Positions 54,991-64,000 of a DNA stretch of 64,000 nucleotides are shown piece after piece. The position numbers were made by a program, and so were the translations under genes. The number at the start of each line of letters is the position of its first letter. The first letter of the stretch is position 1. Under the pieces are notes generated by a model. The model was not told the origin of the DNA. It worked only from the letters and a program-made list of their open reading frames with translations, and made no database searches. The stretch is from JBJXGE01 sp046154185 (GTDB taxonomy: Bacteria > Planctomycetota > UBA8108 > UBA1146 > JAJFFE01): assembly GCA_046154185.1 (NCBI GenBank), contig JBJXGE010000021.1:1-64000 (forward strand). Direction: 5' to 3'.

Positions 54991-55006
54991 GAGACGCCTC
55001 GCTTTC

Positions 55007-56812
55007 TCAACGCCGATCAAACCTGCGAGCCAATTCCTCCCAACTCAAGAACAATTCCGCCGGCCGGCCGTGCGGGCAATTTTGCGGTTGAAACGCCTGC
55101 GCGCGACCACGCACGAGGTCGAGTTGCTCTTCCGGCGTGAGACGATCGCCCGCTTTGACAGCGCGCTTACACGCGAGGGTCGCGATGAGCCGACCGCGCA
55201 ACTCGATCGCGGTGAGCGAGCCGCGCTCGCGCGCCTCGCCAAGTTGCGCGAGCACCTCGCGCACGAACCCGACTGGCGCACGGTTTTCGAAACCGGCTGG
55301 TAACGCGCGGATCAACACGGTGCGCCCGCCGAACTCTTCAAGATCGAAACCGGCCGCATAGAGTTCGGCGGCGCACTCACTCAAGCACTCGAGTTCGCGC
55401 GCCGCGAGCTCAACGGTTTCCGGAATGAGAAGCGGCTGACGCAGCGAACCGCGTTCATAGGCGACGCTCAACTGCTCGTACAAGATTTTCTCGTGCAACG
55501 CATGCTGATCGATAATGCAAAGACCCGCGTCTTCCTCGACGATCAAGTACGCGTTGCGCACCTGCGTCACGCGCAGCTCGCGGCCGTCGACAAGTTCGCG
55601 TGCGGGCTCGACGACGCGTGCCGCGCTCGCATCTTCGCCGACTGCCCCAGCCATCGTGTGGGCGGCGGGCACCGTATACGGCCGCGCCGGGAATGATCGC
55701 GACGTGATCGCGCTCCCTCGCCATTCGCGCATTTCGGAACCGCCGATCGTCGGCGTCGAAGAAATCAGATCCGGCACACTTCCGGTGCGCTCGAGCACGC
55801 CGCGCACACGGCTCATTACCAAACGATGGATCGCACTCGAGTCGCGAAACCGCACTTCTTGTTTTGTCGGGTGTACGTTGACGTCGAATTCGCTCGGCTC
55901 GATCGTGATCCGCAGCACCGCAATTGGATAGCGCCCCGGAATTTGAAATCCGCTGTACGCTTCCCGCAGCGCATGCAGCACGGTGCGATCCTTGATCGGC
56001 CGACCGTTGAGAAACAGGTGCACGCCATCGCTCGTCCGTCGATGAAGATCGGGCCGACCGACAAACCCTGTGAGCAGTTGATCGTCGTCGTTCGAGGCAA
56101 TTGGCAGGAGTCGCGCCGCGGTCTCGGCGCCAAAAACTTCGGCGAGTCGCTCAGTGATGGCTTGCTCGCGCGCATAGCGCGCGACGAGTTTGCCGTCGTT
56201 CGTCAGCGTGATTCCAAGTTCTGGGTGCGCGAGCGCAATGACATCGACGAGCGCCCGAATGCGCAAGAGTTCGGCGCGCTCGCTCTTCAAGAAACGTTTT
56301 CGCGCCGGCACGTTGTAGAAGAGATTGCGCACCGTGACGCGCGTGCCAGGCGCGAGCGGCTCGGGCGACCCGGGTTCGACGCGACCTTCGCGCGCGACGA
56401 CGCGTTCACCCGCCGACGCCGCGCGCGGTCGCGACACGAGTTCGAGTTCCGCGACGCTCGCGATGCTCGCGAGCGCTTCGCCGCGAAACCCGAGCGTGCG
56501 GATCGCGTGGAGTTCGGCTTCGCCGCGGAGCTTGCTTGTCGCGTGACTCGAAACCGCGAGCACGAGATCGGCGGGATTTATGCCGCAACCGTCGTCGATG
56601 ATTCGGATCGTGCGCAACCCGCCTTGCTCGAGCTCGATCGTCACTGCGCCGGCATGCGCGTCGATCGCGTTCTCGACGAGTTCCTTCACGACCGAAGCCG
56701 GGCGCTCGATCACTTCGCCCGCCGCGATTTGATTGACGAGATGCGGCGAGAGTTGCGCGATCCGGGGCGGTTCCATGGTGAGCGAAGAAGAGTCTTGCGA
56801 AGCTGTGATCAT
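55007..56812 (-). CDS. mutL: DNA mismatch repair protein MutL, endonuclease type
   Basis: A 601-residue MutL. The N-terminal GHKL ATPase has all motifs: VVKELVENAIDA, DDGCGI, SHATSKL and LGFRGEALASI. The C-terminal domain contains the endonuclease signature DQHA-x2-E-x4-E (DQHALHEKILYE, ~437-448) and the matching zinc-site motifs ACKRAVKAGD and CPHGRP (~577), so this MutL should nick DNA itself, as in bacteria lacking MutH. ATG 56812 follows the folD stop by four bases; ATG 56776 is an alternative. No mutS in the window. Confidence 0.96.
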   Translation of the reverse strand: MITASQDSSSLTMEPPRIAQLSPHLVNQIAAGEVIERPASVVKELVENAIDAHAGAVTIELEQGGLRTIRIIDDGCGINPADLVLAVSSHATSKLRGEAELHAIRTLGFRGEALASIASVAELELVSRPRAASAGERVVAREGRVEPGSPEPLAPGTRVTVRNLFYNVPARKRFLKSERAELLRIRALVDVIALAHPELGITLTNDGKLVARYAREQAITERLAEVFGAETAARLLPIASNDDDQLLTGFVGRPDLHRRTSDGVHLFLNGRPIKDRTVLHALREAYSGFQIPGRYPIAVLRITIEPSEFDVNVHPTKQEVRFRDSSAIHRLVMSRVRGVLERTGSVPDLISSTPTIGGSEMREWRGSAITSRSFPARPYTVPAAHTMAGAVGEDASAARVVEPARELVDGRELRVTQVRNAYLIVEEDAGLCIIDQHALHEKILYEQLSVAYERGSLRQPLLIPETVELAARELECLSECAAELYAAGFDLEEFGGRTVLIRALPAGFENRAPVGFVREVLAQLGEARERGSLTAIELRGRLIATLACKRAVKAGDRLTPEEQLDLVRGRAQAFQPQNCPHGRPAELFLSWEELARRFDRR

Positions 56813-56816
56813 ATGA

Positions 56817-57674
56817 TCACCGATCGTAGCGCAGCGCGCCCTCGACCGTGTTTTCGAGCAACATCGCGACGGTCATCGGACCGACGCCGCCCGGCACGGG
56901 CGTGATCCACGACGCGCGCTCGGCGGCCGGCGCGTAATCGACATCGCCGATCAGGCCTTTGACGCCGGGCATGCGATTGATTCCGACATCGATGACGACC
57001 GCGCCGGGCTTGATCCACTCGCCCTTGATCGCGCGCGGCCGCCCGATCGCCGCCACGACCAAATCGGCGCGCGCGATTTCACCCGCGAGGTCGCGGGTCT
57101 GTCGATGACAAATGGTGACGGTCGCGTCGGCCAGCAGCAGCAGTTGCGCGATGGGTTTCCCGACGATATTGGAACGGCCCACAACGACCGCATTCATGCC
57201 GGCGAGCGGAACGCCGATGGTTTTAAGGAGCCGCATCACGCCCTTGGGAGTACACGGCACATACTCGGGCGTCCCGACCGCGAGGAGCCCAGCGTTCATC
57301 GGGTGGAAGCCATCGACATCTTTCTCCGGAAGTATTCGGCGCAACATCTCATCGCCGGGGATGTGCTTCGGCAACGGGAGCTGCAGCAATATTCCGTGCA
57401 CATGTCTATCGACGTTGAGCTGATCGATGAGCGCTTCAAGCTGCGCGCGATTGGCATTCGCCGGCAACCCGTGATGGAAACTGCGAATGCCGATTTCTTC
57501 GCACGCGTGCTCTTTGTTGCGCACGTAGGCCATTGAGGCGGCGTCGTTGCCGACCAAAATAACGCCGAGCCCCGGCGCGTAACCGCGCCGCGCCGTGAAT
57601 TCCTCGACGCGCTGTTTGAGCGCGCTCCGGCACTCGTGCGCTATGGACCTGCCGTCAATCTCGCGAGCTGTCAT
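56817..57674 (-). CDS. folD: bifunctional methylenetetrahydrofolate dehydrogenase/cyclohydrolase
   Basis: A 285-residue FolD that interconverts methylene-, methenyl- and formyl-tetrahydrofolate. The catalytic Lys lies in YVRNKEHACEEIGI; other signatures are LLQLPLPKHI, EKDVDGFHPMN, the NADP-binding GRSNIVGKP and the C-terminal TPVPGGVGPMTVAML. Start ATG 57674 overlaps the moaC stop as ATGA; the frame extends to 57719 but the coupled start is much better supported. Confidence 0.95.
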   Translation of the reverse strand: MTAREIDGRSIAHECRSALKQRVEEFTARRGYAPGLGVILVGNDAASMAYVRNKEHACEEIGIRSFHHGLPANANRAQLEALIDQLNVDRHVHGILLQLPLPKHIPGDEMLRRILPEKDVDGFHPMNAGLLAVGTPEYVPCTPKGVMRLLKTIGVPLAGMNAVVVGRSNIVGKPIAQLLLLADATVTICHRQTRDLAGEIARADLVVAAIGRPRAIKGEWIKPGAVVIDVGINRMPGVKGLIGDVDYAPAAERASWITPVPGGVGPMTVAMLLENTVEGALRYDR

Positions 57675-58195
57675 CGCAAACCTCTCTTCGCGCGCGTGCC
57701 ACTCTCGGCGCGCCGCCACACGCCGCTCCGTCCACCGCGTTTTTCTTCGAGTCGAATCGCGCCGAGCACCATACCGCGGTCGACGGCTTTGAGCATATCG
57801 TAGATCGTGAGGAGCGCGGCGGCCACCGCCGTCATGGCTTCCATTTCGACGCCGGTGCGCGCGGTCACGCGCGCCTCGGCCGTCACGACGACTGCGCTCG
57901 CCGCCGCCGCCAATTCAAACTCCACAGTAATGGAATTGAGCCCGAGCGGATGGCAGAGCGGAATCCAGCGCGCCGTATCTTTCGCCGCTTGAATCCCGGC
58001 GACGCGCGCGACCGCAAGCACATCGCCCTTCGCGGCGCGGCCGGACTTCAACAGTCGGAGCGTCTTCGCCGCCATGCGAATTTCGCCGCTCGCCCGCGCG
58101 AGGCGCGCCGTTACTTCCTTGGCGCTGACATCGACAATGCGCGCGCGACCGCGCGCGTCGAGATGCGTGAGACCGCGCGGACGCTGCTTGGCCAT
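57671..58195 (-). CDS. moaC: cyclic pyranopterin monophosphate synthase MoaC
   Basis: A 174-residue MoaC, second step of molybdenum-cofactor synthesis, acting after MoaA. Family motifs: LPLCHPL-type sequence (IPLCHPLGLNSI), ARTGVEMEAMTAV and YDMLKAVDRGM, including the catalytic Asp and Lys. The C-terminal ~20 residues are an Arg-rich extension. No other moa genes are adjacent. Its stop overlaps the folD start, so it sits in the folD-mutL transcript. Confidence 0.95.
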   Translation of the reverse strand: MAKQRPRGLTHLDARGRARIVDVSAKEVTARLARASGEIRMAAKTLRLLKSGRAAKGDVLAVARVAGIQAAKDTARWIPLCHPLGLNSITVEFELAAAASAVVVTAEARVTARTGVEMEAMTAVAAALLTIYDMLKAVDRGMVLGAIRLEEKRGGRSGVWRRAESGTRAKRGLR

Positions 58196-58222
58196 TGGTC
58201 TCCAAACTGAGCCGCAACGCGG

Positions 58223-59216
58223 CTAGAGCTCGCGCTCCATAATAAAGCGGGCGAGCAGCTCCATCGATTCGCGGTGCGGGTTGCGCGGAAAATGATCGAG
58301 GAGCGCAATCGCGCTCTCGATGTACGACGCCGCGGTCTCGCGCACTTCGCTCAAAATTCCTTGATCGAGCAGCATCTTCGCCACGCGTTGTTGCGCGCCC
58401 ATTTCGCGCGAATGCTCGAGGATCCAGCGATACTCCTGCAGCTTGCCGCCGTGGAGGCTTTCGCGCAGGCGAATGAGCGGCAACGTCATTTTGCCCTTCT
58501 TGAGATCCGTGCCGAGCGACTTGCCAGCCGTCCGTTCATCGCCAGAAACGTCGAGCGCATCGTCGGCGATCTGAAACGCCATGCCGAGGTGCACGCCGAA
58601 GTCCTCGAACAATTGCTGCTCGGCCTCGCTCGCGCCACCGAGGAGTGCGCCGACGCGACACGCCATGCCGTAGAGGACAGCGGTCTTCTTGCGGATGATT
58701 TCATAGTAGCGCTCTTCACTCAGGTCGAGCTGTTTCGCGCTCGACACCTGCAACAGCTCGCCTTCGCAAATCGTGTGCGTGGTGTCGGCGAGTAGGCGCG
58801 AAACGCCGGGCACTTCGGTCGAGATACTGAAACCGCGCGAATAAATGAAGTCCCCAAGCAACACCGCGACGCGCTCGCCCCACCGCTGGTTGACGGTCTC
58901 CATGCGCCGGCGCAAACGCGCATCGTCGAGCACATCGTCGTGCACGAGTGTCGCCGTATGGATGAGTTCGACGACGCCCGCGACTTTCACGGCGTCGCTC
59001 GAGCACTCGCCGACGGCGCGCGCCGCGAAGAACACGCACGCCGGACGAATTTGTTTCCCGCGGTACGAGGCGATGTGCATCAACAGTTGATGAATAAACG
59101 GCTCGCTCGCCTGAAACTCGCTGAGCAAGTAACGGTTGAGCTGTTCGAGATCGCGCTCGATCGGCTGATAGATTCGCGCGAGTTCGGACGGAAAAACCTG
59201 CACGTCGAGCCGTTGC

Positions 59217-59227
<11 letters not shown>
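58223..59227 (-). CDS. polyprenyl (trans-isoprenyl) diphosphate synthase
   Basis: A 334-residue trans-prenyltransferase that elongates allylic diphosphates with isopentenyl diphosphate, probably making the quinone side chain. The first Asp-rich motif is in LVHDDVLDDARLRR (~85) and the second in FQIADDALDVSGD (~215), with G-K-S-L-G-T-D-L following. ATG 59227 has a GAGGAC site; it overlaps the ald stop by 11 bases. Resembles octaprenyl/heptaprenyl synthases (IspB/HepT); chain length cannot be read reliably by eye. Confidence 0.93.
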
Positions 59228-60347
<1,120 letters not shown>

Positions 60348-60564
60348 GTGTGGCGCTCTTTTCCAGAAAAGGCCGCGGAGTCTAGCCCTGTACCCACTCG
60401 TTTGCAAGCCGCGGAGGCGTCGTGCGACGCGCCGCGCCGCCACCCTTTACTGCGCTCGAAGTTCCGAAGATAGTGCCGGTTAGCTGGACGAGACAAGAAC
60501 ACACCCGAGCACCGCGAGTCGCGCGGCGCGCGCCGTCGCGGAAGCCACGCGAGAGAGAAGAGGC

Positions 60565-61239
60565 ATGGCTGTGACGTCGACCGCGGGCCTCGCGCTCTTC
60601 GGGGGGACTTTCGACCCCGTGCACAATTGTCATCTCGCCGTCGCGCGCGCGGTGATCGCGCGGCGCAAAGTTTCGAGCGTCGTGTTCTTGATCGCCGGAT
60701 CGCCGCCGCATAAGCAGGCCGAAGTCGATGCGCGACATCGTTTGCGCATGCTCGAACTCGCGATCGAGCACGAACGCGGCGCGTGTGTCGAAGGCGGCGA
60801 CGCCAATGTCGAGTTAAAGATCGACGCGCGCGAGCTTCAGCGCACGGGACCATCTTATACCGTGCTCACTCTTGAAGAGTACGCGCGCGAGCACCCGAAC
60901 GCGCCGCTCTTCTTCATCGCGGGCGCCGACAACATCCCGATTTTGCACAAGTGGTATCGCATCGAGATGGTGTTGTCGCTGTGTACGCTGGTGCTGGTGC
61001 CACGCCCGGGTTTTCCGCGCACCGTGACGGCGCGCGATCTGCCATTCTTGACCGCCGACGCGCTCGCGCGCATCAACTCGAACGTGTTGGACACGCCGCC
61101 GGTCGAACTCTCATCGTCGACGATCCGCGCGCGCCTCGCGCGCGGCGAAAGCGTCGCCGACCTCGTGCCGGCGCCGGTCGCCGAGTACATCCGAGTGCAT
61201 GGGCTTTATGCGGGGACGCGCCGCAACAAACTTTCGTAG
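60565..61239 (+). CDS. nadD: nicotinate-nucleotide adenylyltransferase
   Basis: A 224-residue NadD that converts nicotinate mononucleotide and ATP to deamido-NAD. The nucleotidyltransferase signature GGTFDPVHNCHL is at ~13, SPPHKQ at ~45, FIAGADNIPILHKWYR at ~117 and the ISSTxxR-type motif (ELSSSTIRARL) at ~193. ATG 60565 has a clear AGAAGAGG ribosome-binding site. Divergent from ald over 217 bp. It marks the right edge of the clearly housekeeping part of the window. Confidence 0.95.
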   Translation: MAVTSTAGLALFGGTFDPVHNCHLAVARAVIARRKVSSVVFLIAGSPPHKQAEVDARHRLRMLELAIEHERGACVEGGDANVELKIDARELQRTGPSYTVLTLEEYAREHPNAPLFFIAGADNIPILHKWYRIEMVLSLCTLVLVPRPGFPRTVTARDLPFLTADALARINSNVLDTPPVELSSSTIRARLARGESVADLVPAPVAEYIRVHGLYAGTRRNKLS

Positions 61240-61291
61240 CGTGATCGCGCGTGACGTCGTTGCGCGCTTACTGAACAGCCAACTCGCAAAC

Positions 61292-62380
61292 TCACGATGT
61301 GTTCTCTCGCGAGCGCTGCCGTGCCCAAAGCACCAGCAGGGTGACTGCGGTCAACGGAATGACAAACCCCAACATGGCCGCACTGAAGCCGTGGAGCGCG
61401 TCGTGCTGGGTGGCGTCCAAAACTAGATAGCCCACGTAAGCCGCGTAGTAGGCCAGGAACAGCGCCCCCTCCCAACGGGCGATGACGTGCCCGGTGGCGA
61501 AGATTGGAAGGCAGGCAAAAGCTACCGCAATCATCACGGGGATGTCGAAGAACAAGAGCGCCGGTGCTACCGAGAGTCCGCCTGGCGTAACGAGCGCGGC
61601 AATCCCCATGATGCCCAGCAAATTGAACACGCTGCTGCCGACAACATTGCCGACGGCGATGTCACGCTCGCCGCGCAGCGCAGCCACCACCGAAGTGGCC
61701 AGTTCCGGAATGCTGGTGCCGGCCGCCACGATCGTCAGGGCGATGACTGACTCGCTGAACTCCAACGCGCGCGCGATGGATACCGCACTCTCCACTATCC
61801 AAGACGCGCCCAGCACCAGCAGGCCCAGCCCACCCACGATGAAAGTGATCTGGACCGGCAGCCGTGCAAGCCAACCGGCCGCGGTGCCGCCGAACTCCTT
61901 GGCATACTCGGCCAGCACGTTCGCGGCCTCGCGCCGGCTCTTTCGGATCACGAACGCGGTGTAGGCAACCAGCCCTCCCGCGAGCAACACACCATCGAAC
62001 TTGCTGATCCGCCCGTCACCCGCGAACGCCAGAAACAGGACGGACAGTCCTGCCACCAACGGCACCTCGAATTGCACCAGTTCCTGCCGCACCACGAGGG
62101 GTGTGATCAAGGCGGCGAGTCCGAGTACGGCGAGCACGTTGAAGATGTTGCTGCCGACGACATTGCCCACGGAGATGTCCGCCTGCCCGGCAAGCCCGGA
62201 TTGGACGCTCACGGCCATCTCCGGTGCACTCGTGCCGAATGCAACCACGGTCAGGCCGATCACCACGGGTGAAATGCCTAAGCGTCGAGCTAATCGCGAC
62301 GCGCCGCGCACCAATAGCTCGGCGCCCACCACCAGTACGACCAGGCCAGCCACGAGAAGCGCCCAGACCGACACGGTCAT
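61292..62380 (-). CDS. calcium/sodium antiporter (CaCA family, YrbG-like)
   Basis: A 362-residue membrane protein with about ten hydrophobic segments. The two inverted alpha repeats of CaCA exchangers are plain: GTSAPEMAVSV with GNVVGSNIFN (~50-85), and GTSIPELATSVV with GNVVGSSVFN (~215-250), carrying the ion-binding Glu residues. It should exchange Ca2+ for Na+ or H+ across the inner membrane. Its codon use is visibly less biased towards GCG/CGC than the housekeeping genes to its left, in line with the accessory region that follows upstream. The 261 bases before it (62381-62641) hold no recognisable gene. Confidence 0.93.
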   Translation of the reverse strand: MTVSVWALLVAGLVVLVVGAELLVRGASRLARRLGISPVVIGLTVVAFGTSAPEMAVSVQSGLAGQADISVGNVVGSNIFNVLAVLGLAALITPLVVRQELVQFEVPLVAGLSVLFLAFAGDGRISKFDGVLLAGGLVAYTAFVIRKSRREAANVLAEYAKEFGGTAAGWLARLPVQITFIVGGLGLLVLGASWIVESAVSIARALEFSESVIALTIVAAGTSIPELATSVVAALRGERDIAVGNVVGSSVFNLLGIMGIAALVTPGGLSVAPALLFFDIPVMIAVAFACLPIFATGHVIARWEGALFLAYYAAYVGYLVLDATQHDALHGFSAAMLGFVIPLTAVTLLVLWARQRSRENTS

Positions 62381-62641
62381 CGTCTACCCCTAGCGTGATA
62401 CGAAGACAACAAGAGCAAGCGGACTCCGGCGGCCGCCACGGTCAGTGGGCTGCCCTTGGCGCGCTCGCGATTCAGCAACGTCGCGACCAAGCTGGGCATC
62501 GGATAAATGACTAAATGGTCGGAATCACTCATCGCGTGTGAAGTGGCCTAATGTCTTTGTCATTGAGCCGCGAACGCCGCTTGGGGCGGTCGCCGATTCC
62601 TATGCCTCGTTGGACGGCGACCATCATCCCGTACGCCTGCG

Positions 62642-62911
62642 CTATCCACCATACCGCTGTTCGCTCACCTGGCCGAAAAACAGACTGGCCTCCGCTTGCC
62701 CGGCTTGTCCGTAGCCAGCCTGCTCAGCAAGCCCCGGTGAGCTGATGTCGAAGTAGTCTTGAAGCTCGAGCGGTGACATCTCCAGTGAGTCCCCTTCCTC
62801 AAGGTAAGCGCCAATCACCGCACGAATCTCTGCCGAGTTTCCGCGGGCACGACGGAGCTGATCCACAATACGGTTTAGAAACTCATCGAGCTGTTGCTCT
62901 TCGGGGTCCAT
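62642..62911 (-). CDS. hypothetical small acidic protein
   Basis: An 89-residue protein from ATG 62911 with a GGAG site (TTTGGAGTGGTC) just upstream. It is acidic and mostly helical (PEEQQLDEFLNRIVDQLRRA, LEEGDSLEMSPLELQDYF). No signal peptide or membrane helix; no family recognised. Sits just downstream, in reading direction, of an attC-like half-site, so it may be a captured cassette gene. Confidence 0.55.
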   Translation of the reverse strand: MDPEEQQLDEFLNRIVDQLRRARGNSAEIRAVIGAYLEEGDSLEMSPLELQDYFDISSPGLAEQAGYGQAGQAEASLFFGQVSEQRYGG

Positions 62912-62929
62912 GACCACTCCAAATTGGAC

Positions 62930-62971
62930 GGATTCAATCGACGGATCGTCGGGTGCAGCGCCTTGTTGGGC
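62930..62971 (-). other. attC-like half-site
   Basis: On the minus strand, GCCCAAC (62971-62965, fits RYYYAAC) followed by AAGGCGCTGCACCCGACG. This is the left half commonly seen in environmental integron attC sites, often translated as N-K-A-L-H-P-T in mis-called genes. No matching GTTRRRY partner was found within 100 bases, so this is a half-site or degenerate remnant. Confidence 0.45.
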
Positions 62972-63004
62972 CGCTCATCCCCGACACCTGCGGTCAACCG
63001 AGAG

Positions 63005-63364
63005 CTACTCTTGAGCCCGGAGATCTTTGTGATGACGCCAACTCCAGAAGAACAGAACCCCCACAACCAGCAGAGGCCCCGAGACGACGAGGATCCACGA
63101 GACATGGTTGCGGGCGAAGTAGGCATAGCCAGCTGCGAGGCCGGTGAAGACGATGCCTCCCACCCACTCCCATCGCCACGACACCCCCACGACGGCCAAG
63201 AGAATGAGCATCGGAGCGACATGAATGGCGAAGTCGGGAAGCGATTGAATGAAGGTCTTCCCGCCGCCGAAGGCATCCAAAGCAAACACGCTCAGGTGGA
63301 GGCAGACCAGAATGCCGAGAATCCGGGGACTCCAGAGCAGCAACTTGCCTGACCGCTTGTTCAT
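63005..63364 (-). CDS. hypothetical small membrane protein (four helices)
   Basis: A 119-residue protein from ATG 63364, with about four hydrophobic segments (~10-30, 40-63, 67-83, 88-107) and charged ends (MNKRSGK; RHHKDLRAQE). No family recognised. It follows the DUF6176 gene on the same strand and precedes the attC half-site, the usual layout of a short cassette gene. Confidence 0.65.
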   Translation of the reverse strand: MNKRSGKLLLWSPRILGILVCLHLSVFALDAFGGGKTFIQSLPDFAIHVAPMLILLAVVGVSWRWEWVGGIVFTGLAAGYAYFARNHVSWILVVSGPLLVVGVLFFWSWRHHKDLRAQE

Positions 63365-63441
63365 GTTTGGTTTCTCGCGGCTCGCTGGCAGCCACCATCG
63401 ACGGTGCGGCTCATGGGTTTCATTTCGCACTGAGACACTAG

Positions 63442-63780
63442 CTAGCCGCCTCGAGGCTTGGTTTCTAGCGACACGTCGTACAAGGGATCGACCTTTGGCG
63501 ACTCGGCTAAACACTCGCGCATCACCGCTCGGTGCTCTTTGTCGATCTTGTGGTGCGACGCCGCATACGCTTTCGACCCTCGTTCAAAGTCCTCGGCTTC
63601 CATCACGTACACGAGGAGCGGCCCTTCTGCTCCCGCTACGATGTACGCTTGCTCGGCTCGGACAGTTTCGCCTCGAAACGTCTCGCGAACTTCGTCAGCT
63701 CGCGAATTGAGCTCCGCCAGCCATGCACGAAGGCGAGGCTCCTTCTCAGGACGAATGCGTCTTATCACGACTCGAAGCAT
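63442..63780 (-). CDS. DUF6176-like protein, probable integron cassette gene
   Basis: A 112-residue protein from ATG 63780 with a GGAGG site. The sequence RIRPEKEPRLRAWLAELNSR, VYVMEAEDFERGSKAYAASHHKID and HRAVMRECLAE resembles DUF6176, a ferredoxin-like-fold family of unknown function. It begins 40 bases after the GTTGGGC cleavage box of the attC at 63820-63897, exactly where a cassette gene starts. Confidence 0.7.
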   Translation of the reverse strand: MLRVVIRRIRPEKEPRLRAWLAELNSRADEVRETFRGETVRAEQAYIVAGAEGPLLVYVMEAEDFERGSKAYAASHHKIDKEHRAVMRECLAESPKVDPLYDVSLETKPRGG

Positions 63781-63819
63781 GGCGTGATCCTCCAGAGAAA
63801 TCAGCCGCTCAAACACGGC

Positions 63820-63897
63820 GCCCAACGTTTGAGCTCACCTGCGGGCGACAGACGGCGAAGCCGGCTGGCGGACGTCAGGTGGAGCGAAGAGTTAGAC
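63820..63897 (-). other. integron attC recombination site
   Basis: Read on the minus strand the site runs from GTCTAAC (63897-63891, RYYYAAC) to GTTGGGC (63826-63820, GTTRRRY). The inner arms CTCCACCTG and CAGGTGAGC are complementary apart from a bulge, and the right end GAGCTCAAACGTTGGGC is typical of attC right halves. Total 78 bases. It separates a partial gene, whose stop lies in the left box, from the DUF6176 gene. No integrase gene is in the window. Confidence 0.75.
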
Positions 63898-64000
63898 GCC
63901 ATCAGCGCCTGCCCACGCGAGGAACACTTGAAGAATTCGCTCGAGTTGTGATTCGTCCCCCGCGCCTTGCCAGACCTCGCCTTTGACGCTGCAGGCAAAC
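63892..64000 (-). CDS. C-terminal end of a cassette gene (partial)
   Basis: Enters the window from the right edge and ends at a TAA (63894-63892) lying inside the attC left box GTCTAAC, a normal arrangement for integron cassettes. The visible 35 residues include DESQLERILQVFLAWAGADGV. Too short to assign a family. Confidence 0.55.
   Translation of the reverse strand, partial: FACSVKGEVWQGAGDESQLERILQVFLAWAGADGV

Noticed and set aside
62875..63285. 136-residue leftward frame containing N-K-A-L-H-P-T
   Set aside because: Translation of the attC-like half-site and the antisense frame of the small membrane gene; a well-known mis-annotation pattern.

Overview
The window is high-G+C bacterial chromosome with dense coding on both strands. 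No rRNA or tRNA gene, CRISPR array or IS transposase was recognised. The gene style suggests Planctomycetota or a close relative: secreted proteins with paired EF-hand 'dockerin-like' modules (consensus F-V-R-G-D-x-N-x-D-G-x-x-N-I-A-D), CRTAC1/FG-GAP proteins next to TPR proteins, a huge PPC/Ig/RHS secreted protein, DUF2339/DUF3999 membrane proteins, and an ECF sigma factor fused to an extracytoplasmic domain. This assignment is an inference from gene content; no phylogenetic marker could be tested.

Layout. 1-9.4 kb is a leftward cluster of envelope genes (DUF4175-like protein, NHL lipoprotein, VWA/GATase-like membrane protein, TPR protein, CRTAC1 lipoprotein, small membrane protein); several neighbours overlap by GTGA/ATGA. 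9.6-14.5 kb holds the sigma-fusion gene and two secreted dockerin-like proteins, read rightward. 14.7-21.9 kb has a DUF4143 ATPase with palindromic operators, an ABC-2 permease fused to a periplasmic module, a serine hydrolase and a dockerin-PrcB protein. 22.3-32.9 kb is one 3519-residue secreted RHS/YD-repeat protein. 33-40 kb has a cohesin/dockerin-like protein and the coupled DUF2339-DUF3999 pair. 40.7-48.8 kb carries rtcA, a second DUF4143 ATPase, two divergent selenoprotein genes, mutY, a DDAH-like hydrolase, and an ABC ATPase followed by a truncated permease. 48.9-61.2 kb ends in housekeeping genes: M16 peptidase pair, aroF, VOC protein, mutL, folD, moaC, polyprenyl synthase and ald (all leftward, many overlapping), then nadD (rightward). 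61.3-64 kb is accessory in character: a Na+/Ca2+ exchanger, small hypothetical genes, one convincing integron attC site and a half-site, all read leftward.

Most notable result. At 43.1-44.3 kb two redox genes face away from each other across about 110 bp. Each is split by a single in-frame UGA exactly where the family has its redox-active cysteine: an AhpD-like peroxidase (CxxU) and a BCP-like lipoprotein peroxiredoxin (U in the peroxidatic position). Each UGA is followed at the right distance by a hairpin that fits a bacterial SECIS. Read through, both genes are intact, so the organism very probably makes selenocysteine, and these genes form a divergent selenoperoxidase pair. A third gene (7640-9367) also has in-frame UGAs (two), but in a low-complexity linker inside a duplicated motif, where decay, a short inserted repeat or an assembly error is more likely.
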